Positions 34,909-44,023 of a stretch of DNA of 64,000 bases are shown here, one piece after another. The position numbers and the translations under genes are program-made. The stretch comes from Siphonodentalium dalli (Eukaryota; Mollusca; Scaphopoda; Gadilida; Siphonodentaliidae): the NCBI GenBank assembly GCA_032622095.1, contig CP136064.1, forward strand, positions 179,152,011-179,216,010, written 5' to 3'. Numbering within the stretch: position 1 is the first letter of the stretch; each line of letters starts with the position of its first letter. The notes beneath the pieces were generated by a model. It worked only from the letters and a program-made list of their open reading frames with translations. It was not told where the DNA came from and did not search any database.

Positions 34909-35095
34909 ACAGTAATGACCTAATTAATCGACTCCTTAACCACAGCAGAATTATGGGTAACTTTTCAGGATTTAGTCGGAAATATGGCTTGTTGCCATTC
35001 ATCGGAAAGCTCTTAGGGAGACTCGCATATATAAAAGAATGCACTGGCACAGGATCTTTAATGCTGCACCAGTGCAGCTTCCATCATGATAGGGT
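34909..35095. mobile_element. Chimera of half of one MITE and half of another
   Basis: 34909-35010 is one arm of the cagcagaattatgggta family up to its centre (catcggaaagctct). It is joined to 35012-35095, one arm of the gtgcagcattaaagatcctg family in reverse orientation. Neither partner arm is present nearby. Confidence 0.75.
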
Positions 35096-35285
35096 TAGAA
35101 TGTTTCACTAGTAGTCAGCCTTAGCTGGCAAATAAAAATTATCTTCGCTTATATTTTTCTGTTGATTTTATATAGTGGGGGATACACAAATGATGTAGTA
35201 ATTAATCTGGATTATGGGAATGTGTCTGAGGGGAAATATGTGCTAGAGGAAAGGGACCTTTAAAGGTAACCACTACCCTTCTAGC

Positions 35286-36537
35286 TAGGGACCTGCGAAT
35301 ATTCGAGATTCGATTCGATGTCGATATCGGGCACCCGATTCGAGATAGACACCGAATCGGTCCGCTGATTCGGATATTTTCGAATCAGTGTTACTTTGGT
35401 GTAGACTCTTGATTAGCGTCTAGATAACACATGCCAAATGATCTGAACTCACAAAAATTTAAGCACAAGGTTTCCATGTTAGCCAACGTAGCTAAGTTTG
35501 AATGTATGCCGTTAAGAATAGACGTGCATTATGCAAATTATTTGCTTCGATCGCAACCTGTGACGGTGACCAATTGCCGCATATATTTGTAAACTGTATC
35601 GACACGGTGCATGATCGCTAAATGTAGAACTCAATTGATTACCATATACGTTTAGAACTTCTGATATTCAATTCAGATTACATGAATAAAATTCAATGTC
35701 AGCCGCCGTTATGAGCGACAAAACGTAGATTGGAATGAACAGAAATGGCGATAAACCTTAGAACTGTTGGTCTATTACGTTCTTAAATGGACATCCATTT
35801 GGACGGACCATCTTAAATGCGACCAGTTATCTACAATACTGCAGCATAATTCCTATAAATTTCCTACTTTAAGTTTCTGTTTCCCGGGAAATCGAGTGCG
35901 TTGCACCAAATTTCGATCCGTTGAATCTTGTTGATAACATTTAACACTTGTAATTTGTGTCTGTTTTCTGGGACCCCCTCGTGAAGACAACTACTGTGAA
36001 TATGTGATGTAGGTGTTTGATATATTGTGAGGTGAACAGTTGAACAGATAACTACCATTGGGATCGGACAACAACAATTATATAACTGAATGGTGTACAC
36101 ATCTCAAATTGTGACAACACTCTATTATCTTTATTAAATAATGTAGACAAGTGACTTCCGTTCCATGGGGTTTGTGATACATTGATTGAACTGTCTTTAA
36201 GTGTCTTACTGTCACTTCTTGTGTCATGTTCGCCATGACAGAGCTAGATAGAAATCCAATGTTACATATCCCAAACCTTCCATGAGACTGAGAGTTACTT
36301 GCCTATGTCATGATTTTCCTCAAAAAAAAATAAAACACAAGTTCCAACAGATGTTTAAGGTGATTAACATTGTTATATAATATCTAGTTAATTTTGCAGT
36401 TTTTTGTCATGAGACACCGCAATACACACTGGTAAATAATGTCAATCACTAGCTGATTCGATTCGATGTCGATATTAGGAAGGAGATTTGACATCGAGAT
36501 TCGATTCGATTCAAAATCTCAGATTCGCAGATCCCTA
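35286..36537. mobile_element. Non-autonomous hAT-like transposon, 1,252 bp
   Basis: The left end reads TAGGGACCTGCGAAT and the right end in reverse complement TAGGGATCTGCGAAT, followed on both sides by gattcgattcgatgtcgata-like subterminal words. The 8 bases outside are CTTCTAGC on the left and CCTCTAGC on the right, an imperfect (7 of 8) target duplication of the length typical for hAT. No transposase frame is seen, so it would be mobilised in trans. It lies directly upstream of the PhnX-type gene. Confidence 0.75.
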
Positions 36538-36631
36538 CCTCTAGCGGAAACCCTGGCGCCCCTGGGGTTAAAGAACTCAGTTAGTGCATGTCTAGAAATG
36601 GCTGCCCAACATCACCTTTATATATTTGTCT

Positions 36632-36647
36632 TGCATTTCCATTGCAG
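36632..36647 (+). promoter_or_regulatory. Predicted 3' splice site before the PhnX start codon
   Basis: TGCATTTCCATTGCAG is a pyrimidine-rich tract followed by AG, 13 bases before the ATG. It implies a spliced non-coding first exon upstream, either before or beyond the hAT insertion. The matching donor was not identified. Confidence 0.55.
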
Positions 36648-36660
36648 ATAATATTCCACG

Positions 36661-37509
36661 ATGAGCCGCTTCAGATGCAATAACTTGAAGCAGTACCTGG
36701 GACCAGCGAAGGCCGTCATTCTCGACTGGAGTGGTACTACAGCTGACAAGTATGTCCTCGCTCCTGCGGTGGTGTTTTTCGAAGTTTTCAAGAAACACAA
36801 GGTCCCGATCTCCATGCTGGAAGCAAGGAAGCCTATGGGTCTGCGAAAGGATTTGCATATAAAAGCTCTGACGGAAATGCCAGAAATAAGCGAGAGATGG
36901 AAGTCTGTTTACAATAAATACCCCGATCAAGGCGATGTTGATAACATGTTCAAGGACTTTGTTCCCATGCAGCTGGAGTGTCTTCGACAGTACACAGATC
37001 TCATACCAGGGACTGCTGAAGCAGCGAAAATTCTCCGAAATGATTTCAAATTAAAAATTGGATCGACGACTGGCTTTATTAGGTCTATGGTTGATGTTCT
37101 CATGACAGAAGCTAAGAAACAAGGATTTGAGCCCGATGTTGCTGTCGCTGGCGATGAAGTGGAGCAAGGTGCTCGACCACGGCCTTTTATGGTCTATCGT
37201 AATCTGGATCTGTTGGATGTCACCCCAATTCAGTCCGTGATCAAAGTTGATGATACAGTGTCTGGTATCGGAGAGGCGATTAATGCAGGATGTTGGGGAG
37301 TAGGCGTTTCGAAATATAGTAACTATATGGACGTTGACAGCCTTGAGCATGAGAAAACTTTGTCGATAGAAGAACTAGAAGAAAGGAACAAAAAGACGAA
37401 GGAGATTTTGATCGAGAGTGGGGCTCATTACGTTATTGACAGTATTGTAGAACTGCCTGAGGTTGTTGAAGATGTGAACAAAAGGTTGGCCAATGGTGAA
37501 CGGCCCTAG
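36661..37509 (+). CDS. phnX-like: Phosphonoacetaldehyde hydrolase (phosphonatase), PhnX-type HAD enzyme
   Basis: Predicted to cleave the C-P bond of phosphonoacetaldehyde into acetaldehyde and phosphate, the second step of 2-aminoethylphosphonate breakdown after a transaminase. HAD motif I is ILDWSGTTAD (residues 20-29) with Asp22 as likely nucleophile. The cap-domain segment EARKPMG (54-60) carries Lys57, aligning with the lysine that forms the Schiff base with substrate. GSTTG (134-138) is motif II. IKVDDTVSGIGEAINAG (194-210) is motif IV with Asp197/Asp198 for Mg. GARPRPFM (170-177) matches the conserved GRP-P segment. Ser24 stands where bacterial enzymes usually have Ala. The length, 282 residues, is normal. 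There is no signal peptide or membrane segment, so it is probably cytosolic. The start has A at -3. The frame is complete and intron-free, and richer in G+C than its surroundings. Recent transfer or retrocopy is possible, but the upstream splice acceptor argues for a settled eukaryotic gene. Confidence 0.92.
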   Translation: MSRFRCNNLKQYLGPAKAVILDWSGTTADKYVLAPAVVFFEVFKKHKVPISMLEARKPMGLRKDLHIKALTEMPEISERWKSVYNKYPDQGDVDNMFKDFVPMQLECLRQYTDLIPGTAEAAKILRNDFKLKIGSTTGFIRSMVDVLMTEAKKQGFEPDVAVAGDEVEQGARPRPFMVYRNLDLLDVTPIQSVIKVDDTVSGIGEAINAGCWGVGVSKYSNYMDVDSLEHEKTLSIEELEERNKKTKEILIESGAHYVIDSIVELPEVVEDVNKRLANGERP

Positions 37510-37837
37510 ATATTCATAAAATTACTTATGATATTTGTTCACACACAGGAATTTAATTTGTAGCTGGCAATAGGATCAAGATGCTTCCAAATTTATCCCA
37601 AATTTATTTCACAATGGTCCTAAGGGTTAACTTTTTTTGCAGACACAAACAAACCACAAACACAGAGGGCCTGATAAACTTTGTTCTTTATCTTCAGATA
37701 TCCTTTTTGTGAATCTCCTAAATACTGTGATTACTATTTACTAGTATAACAATTATTTGTAAAAAAGAGACCAGATGTTTTGGCTTTTGGTTACAAACAA
37801 TGGATATGTAAATCTATCTAGTGTGTCTGACATTTTC
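37510..37837. other. 3' flank of the PhnX-type gene
   Basis: No AATAAA is obvious in the first 300 bases, only weaker A-rich variants, so the transcript end is not placed. No other gene is seen. Confidence 0.35.
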
Positions 37838-37928
37838 AGAATGAGGTCCCCAGAGAGTGAATGTAGTGACGCTATCCTTCACAGCAGGCTAGCATCACCA
37901 AATTCACCCTCTGTGGACCTCATTCTGC
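37838..37928. mobile_element. gaatgaggtccccagag MITE, complete
   Basis: A palindrome of the family at 29126 and 31989, with several substitutions in both arms. It is the first repeat after the PhnX-type gene, 329 bases past its stop. Confidence 0.8.
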
Positions 37929-37950
37929 TTCGGCCTCCTCAACTGCTACT

Positions 37951-38050
37951 TACATGTAGGATCAGATTGGGAGACCTACATGTAGGATCAGATTGGGAGA
38001 CCTACATGTAGGATCAGATTGGGAGACCTACATGTAGGATCAGATTGAAG
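37951..38050. repeat. 26-bp minisatellite with internal palindrome
   Basis: The unit tacatgtaggatcagattgg then gagacc is repeated three times plus a partial fourth, essentially without change. Each unit boundary contains the palindrome CTACATGTAG. Identity between units implies recent expansion. Confidence 0.95.
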
Positions 38051-38202
38051 TTCCCTAGTTTACATATTGTTCACATAATAGTCACTTCGATTATGCAATT
38101 TATCTTCTGCAATTAAGGGGATATAGAAACTTCTCAGAAGGGAAAAGGTAACTAAAACAATGTTAATTTGAGATTGGATATTTCCTTGAAGATGAGGCCT
38201 AA

Positions 38203-38290
38203 GCAGAATGAGGTCCCCACACTGTGAATTTGGTGATGCTAACCAGCTTTGCAGGGTAGTGACACTAAATTCACCGTCTGACTGAGCCAT
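38203..38290. mobile_element. gaatgaggtcccc MITE, diverged
   Basis: Left arm gcagaatgaggtccccac and right arm actaaattcaccgtctgact are recognisable, with a changed centre. The preceding gaagatgaggcctaagc is the usual flank of this family. Confidence 0.6.
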
Positions 38291-38904
38291 GTGCATATAA
38301 AATAGTAAGAATAGTAAAACAACTCAAGAAGAAACACTCAAGAGAAATCAAAAAAATCAAAACATGCCTGATCATCTCTTCATCCATTGTTATAATGCAT
38401 TGAATTATTCATAACTTCAAATTTCACTCCCAAGTGGGTTGTAGGAAAGGGGTTCCGCCCCTTTCAAATCCTCCCTGAATTCCCATTAAAACAAAAACAA
38501 CAACTAAAATTCCCTCAATTTCTACAATTGGAATAGTGCTTGTGTGCAAAAGTATTAATATAAATTTGATATTTGTGTTAGGAGAATGACTAGTGCACTT
38601 AGAGTAATTCTATTTTCATATGTGTAACTGATTATGAAATATGATATAGCATATTAAATGTCATTATTCATTTTGGGTTTTTAATTTTCATGCTTTCACT
38701 TGCAGTTGGTAATACTGGTTGGGTGATAGTAGGGATTGCATAAAACCTATTGGAAACATTTATGTATCTCGGCCAAGGGTAATCAAATCTCAAGTATGGA
38801 GGTTCGCCACAGGGAATGCTTTCAAAAGACAGGCTATTGACCACACGGCATAATCGATCCAATCACACAAACTAAGGTTATCATCCGGAAACCTCAAAAC
38901 AACA
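38291..38904. other. No gene recognised
   Basis: AT-rich sequence. A short ggggttccgcccctttcaaa element near 38450 is the only distinctive text, and no frame above 65 codons exists. Confidence 0.35.
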
Positions 38905-39240
38905 AAATTATAAGTCGAAAAGGGGCCATAACTCCAGCAAAAATGGGCAGACCGAACACTGGACCGAACCCATATTTGAATATGACCTGTATTTTGAGCT
39001 CATAAACTCAATACCAAATTTGGTTCCAATCCAATAACCCAAAATAAATTTATCATCTGAAAACTGCCCAAACGGACAGACATATTCTAAGTCGAAATGG
39101 GGCCATAACTCCGGAAAAATGGGCGGACCGAACCCATTTTCGAACTTTACTTGTATTTAAAACTGACACACTCTCATACCAATTTTTTTTTCAATCTGAT
39201 AGCCCAAAATAAAGTTTTCATCTGGAAACTTTCCAGAGAA
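38905..39240 (-). repeat. Two tandem ~177-bp core units
   Basis: aagtcgaaa(a/t)ggggccataa occurs near 38911 and 39088, each followed by aatgggc(a/g)gaccgaac, ataccaa-ttt and caatc(c/t)-ata-cccaaaataaa. This is a core of the Helentron-like type, in reverse orientation, with no terminal parts found. Confidence 0.65.
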
Positions 39241-39599
39241 TACCCATGTTATTCTCATGAATTTTATAGCCAAATAGGCATCACAAAGGGTAGGGCTTAA
39301 ACATGGATTATAAGTAGTGGCTCTCCTTGCCGAAAGGATTGCCATTTGTTTATCGTGATTAATTTGTCTTGCGAGTAAACAAATATTTATTTACAACTGC
39401 GCATTCTTCAGAGGTTATCTTTTTGTGCACAATCGACGTGGTTGGATTTCTTGGCAATAGTAGATGATTGTCACATTTTTCCAGATTATTTTTTGCTGAG
39501 CAATGAATAGAATGATAAAGAAGAAGGAAAGCCAAAAAGTTACAGTAACTGTTCTGTTTTGTGTAGATGAAATTAATTTCATTTCATACATTTCACCAA

Positions 39600-40293
39600 T
39601 AAATGTGGGCTACAGGGTGTGCAGATGGATTCAAATTTGAAATCCAAGATTTCATGCTGGCAACCATGTTTTATAACATATTTTGGAAATAATGGCTCCA
39701 ATCAAGAGGTCACCCTGAAGATCCACATGACGTTTGATGACAATTGGATGAGGGATATGGCCTGTAGGGTGTGCCAAAGGATTTAGTCAGACAAAGAGTA
39801 AAATCCAAGATGGCCACTGGCAGCCATGTTTTTTAACGAATATCGGAAATAAACGATGGCTCCCAGCTAGAGGTCACCCCAAAGATCTGTATGAAGTTTT
39901 GTGGCGATTAAATGAGGGATGTGGTCTGCAGGGTGTGCCAAAGGATTTAGTCATGCAAAGAGTAAAATTCAAGATGGCTGCCAGTGGCCATGTTTTTCAT
40001 CGAAAATCGCTAAAATTTGAAAACTCCCATCTGGAGGTGATCCTGAACATGCCTGTATATTTTCAAAACATTTCTCCAATAAATGTGGGGTTGTTTTTTA
40101 ACAAATTTCGGAAAAAAATAAATGGCTCCCATCTGGAGGTTACCCTGAAGATTCATATGAAGTTTGGTGATGATCGGATGAGGGATGCGGCCTGCAGGGT
40201 GAGCCAAAGGAAATAGTTGAAGGATGCATGCAGACACATGATGGATGCCAAGCCATGGCAACAGCTCAAACTTTACAAAGTAAAGTTGAGCTA
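39600..40293 (-). mobile_element. Helentron-like element, family A, 5' portion in reverse orientation
   Basis: The right edge reads agctcaaactttacaaagta then aagttgagcta, the reverse complement of the family A start. Core units carry ggatttagtcatgcaaagag and agatggc-g-cagtggccatg. The gtgtcattgacac 3' end is missing, so the copy is truncated on the left. Confidence 0.7.
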
Positions 40294-40677
40294 AAAAGTA
40301 AATTTTCTAATGGCAAATTTGTGTTTATTAATTTTGGTGTCGCGACCCCGCCCTAAATCATAGAGTGCCATTTTTGGAATCTTCAAACCACACCAGCAGA
40401 TGTAGAATTGTCATATCATGAAAATGCCGCATATAAATTTAGAGGACATTTTGCAACCAACATGGTTTGATCATTTCTGGTGTCCCTACAGCTCCCCAAT
40501 GTTATTCAGGGCCGAGAACTTACATCATATATTGCTCGATAATGGCAGCAAAATGTTTCGCATCAAAGTGAGTACTCACCATTTTCTTCACCTATAAATG
40601 ATATTACCAAAAAGAGAGTAAATGAACTATGTATCAGTTTTTGCTAGATCACTGAATGCTGTGATTGACAGACTTAA
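40294..40677. other. No gene recognised
   Basis: Unique-looking AT-rich sequence between two mobile elements. Confidence 0.3.
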
Positions 40678-43600
40678 TAGACCGGCCCCCAGATGAGGGC
40701 AGTGTCACACGAAAGGGTAGAAATTTTGATGCTATCTCCAATTATCCTTGCCCCATGGGGGTTCCAAAACACTGAGGTATCCAGGGCGGAGCAGGTGGAA
40801 AATATATTTTTTTGACCTTTTTTGTGGTTTTGACCTGCAAATTTCAGTATAATCAGGAAAACCAATAAAGTAAGACAAATGTTGAATAAAATATACTTGA
40901 ATATCAGATACTTATTCTATCTGGGTTGCTTAACATTTATGATGTGCAAAAAGTTATATTTTCCAACAATGTTTGTGAAAAATTCACGAAAATGCCAAAA
41001 AAATGCATAAATTGCAGTGCTTTTTCAAAAAAGTTTTCCAGAAGATTTCCTATAAAATTTTCATTTTTTGGTATAAAGCTCTCATTGGTGCATCAAACTT
41101 TTCAGCATTATATACCTGATTTATTAATATCAACATCACAAGCAATGATATCCAAGAAGCCGAGATATTTCCAAAAACTTAACCCACCCCCCTAAAACTG
41201 ATTTTCTATCTGAAAATACCTATTAAGTCAGAATAGCCCGTTTTCATTCCTTTTTTTTAACCAATTCAGAGTCTTATCATATATCATGGAATTAGTATGT
41301 ATCTGAGGAGGTTTATGTCATGATAGAGTCTATTTTGTTTAAATATTTGAATTTTGTTTGGGTAAATTAGCTAAAATCTTGATTATTTTTAAGTGAAAAA
41401 TGTTTGAAAAATTCCCATGACTTTGTCAGCTTTATGGATACAGCTGCACAACATGCACCACAATAAGCATAAATTCTTCCCCAATATCAGACATGAAATG
41501 CTATAATCATGTACCAGACCAGAATTAAGAAATAAAGTAAAACTTATCCTTACCCCAAGATAGTATTCTCAAAGCTTTCAATTTTATGCTATACTAAACT
41601 CGAAAGGTCGTTCATACTAGTTGATAGAATTCATATCATAAATTGCAATAGTTCTGCCCACGGATTATGCAATCTCATCTTCACTGTCACTGTCAATTTC
41701 ATCAAATGTGATGGTATCAGTCAATAGAATTTCTGTGCAACATCTTACGGGAAGAATGGTTCAAACAACTCAGACTGCCTATCGACCGTCCATCTATGAA
41801 GTGCTACACCGGGAGTGGTTGATTTGGCAATGGTTGCAAGTCTCCACTGTTTTGCTATCATGTTGGCTTGTTTTGAGTGTAGAATTAAAGATTCCTCACA
41901 TGGTGGAAGTGCAGAAAGATCAAGTACCTTTTGCTGATTCTCGAACTTCTGCTGGAACTTTACCCACCTAGCTTAATTCACTTTACTCGAATTTGGACCA
42001 TACATGTATAAGGCACGTGTTAACTCCTTGATTGTATTAAGCGTGTCACTGTCCAAATCCCAATTCGTTCCTAAATAAGCCATGAGTTCCATATATCTTG
42101 ATGGTCTTTCCAGCAACTTCCAGAAGTGTTTTTTTCCTTTTCGGAACAACTATGAAAGGTAATTATTATCTGTGAAGGAATGGAACCCAACAACTGCATT
42201 CTTCTGTATATTTGGCTGCCAAAATGTGGAAATGGTAGATATTGACCCAGCTTGTCCCGCAATCCCTTAGAAGTTGTGGTTGATGTATAAAATTGGCTAT
42301 TCTGCCTTCTATACATTGAACACTAACATGTCTGATGCACCTTAGTTAATTTTTACTATTGTCACCACTGACATTACCAGAAGTATTGGATTTTTCTCTC
42401 ACAAACTTGATATAAATAATGGCAAAAAAAATTGAAGTAAAATGTAACTATGTTTGGTATGAAAGGTGTTTATTGTTTTGATCTACCTTAAATGTGTCAC
42501 ACTAATGTGTTTATAAACCAAATTACTCAAAATGGCTTCCAAAATGGCAACCATTTTTCACATATATTCTCTGCGTTTCCGAAAATGTAGCAAATTGTGA
42601 CTCACTTCGTTATTTTACATGTTAGCTAAGCAACTGACAACTAAATGTTCTATTCTGATTGTCCCATTTCCTTATGGGGCATAACAAATTAATTTTAAAG
42701 TTGCCTTGTTTCCGTTCGAGAATCAGTAGAATGTACTTGATCTTTCTGCACTTCCATCATGTGAGGAATCTTTAATTCTACACTCAAAACGAGCCAACAT
42801 GATAGCAAAACAGTGGAGACTTGCAACCGTTGCCAAATCAACCACTCCCGGTGTAGCACTTCATGGACGGACAGCTGATAGGCAGCCTGAGTTGTAAGAT
42901 GTTGCACAGAAATTCTATTGACTGTTACCATCACATTTGATGAAATTGACAGTGACAGTGAAGATGAGATTGCATAATCCGTGGGCAGAACTATTGCAAT
43001 TTATGATATGAATTCTATCAACTAGTATGAACGACCTTTCGAGTTTAGTATAGCATAAAATTGAAAGCATTGAGAACACTATCTTGGGGTAGGGTTAAGT
43101 TTTACTTTATTTCTTAATTCTGGTCTGGTACATGATTATAGCATTTCATGTCTGATATTGGGGAAGAATTTATGCTCATTGTGGTGCATGTTGTGCAGCT
43201 GTATCCGTAAAACTGACAAAATCATGGGAATTTTTTAGAAATTTTTCACTTAAAAATAATCAAAATTTTAGCTAATTTACCCCAAAAAAAATCAAAATTG
43301 AAACACAAATAGACTCTACCATAACATAAACCTCCTGATATACATGCTAATTCCATGATATATGATAAGACTCTGAATTGGTTAACAAAATGGAACGAAA
43401 ACGGGCTATTCTGACTTGACAGGTATTTTCAGATAGAAAATCAGTTTTAGGGGGTGGGTAATGTTTTTGGAAATATCTCGGCTTGTTGGAAATCATTGCT
43501 GCTGAAGTTGATATTAAGGTATATAATGCTGAAAATTTTGATGCACCACTGAGAGCTTTATACCAAAAAATGTAAATTTTATAGGAAATCTTCTGGAATT

Positions 43601-43940
43601 TTTTTTTGAAAAAGCACTGCAATTTATGCATTTTTTTGGCATTTTCGTGAATTTTTCACAAACATTGTTGGATAATATAACTTTTTGCACATTATAAATG
43701 TTAAGCAACCCAGATAGAATAAGTATATGATATTCAAGTACATTTATTTTAACATTTGTCTTATTTTATTGGTATTCCTGATTATACTGAAATTTGCAGG
43801 TAAAAAAAATATATTTTTTGCACCTGCTCCGCCCTGGATACCTCAGTGTTTTGGAACCCCAATGGGGCAAGGATAATTGGAGATAGCGTCAAAATTTCTA
43901 CCCTTTCGTGTGACACTACCCTCATCTGGGGGCCGGTCTA
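40678..43940. mobile_element. 3.26-kb foldback element, ~1.25-kb arms
   Basis: TAGACCGGCCCCCAGATGAG at the left and CTCATCTGGGGGCCGGTCTA at the right begin arms that run to about 41945 and from about 42712. They are close to identical over long stretches. The loop of about 770 bp is homologous to an arm of the 6.5-12.5 kb foldback. Small reading frames in the arms occur because both arms encode the same text. No transposase is recognised. Confidence 0.9.
42090..42710 (+). repeat. Loop segment homologous to foldback arms at 7.14 and 11.9 kb
   Basis: Phrases tggttgatgtataaaattgg, aacactaacatgtctgatgc and ggatttttctctcacaaact occur in the same order as at 7225-7345. Similarity continues to ttggggcataacaaatt near 7660. 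It is more diverged than the two arms of the 6-kb element are from each other. Confidence 0.85.
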
Positions 43941-44023
43941 TAAGTGTTCTCCATTTTTTTAGGTGAAATTTGAACACCAAAATCTCCTTACAACGAATCT
44001 GTTTGATACATGTAACCGTTTTT

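Noticed and set aside
36661-37509. Bacterial contamination as the source of the PhnX-type gene
   Set aside because: It is flanked within a few hundred bases by repeats found throughout the window, has a eukaryotic splice acceptor and start context, and no bacterial ribosome-binding site or neighbours. Older horizontal transfer remains possible.
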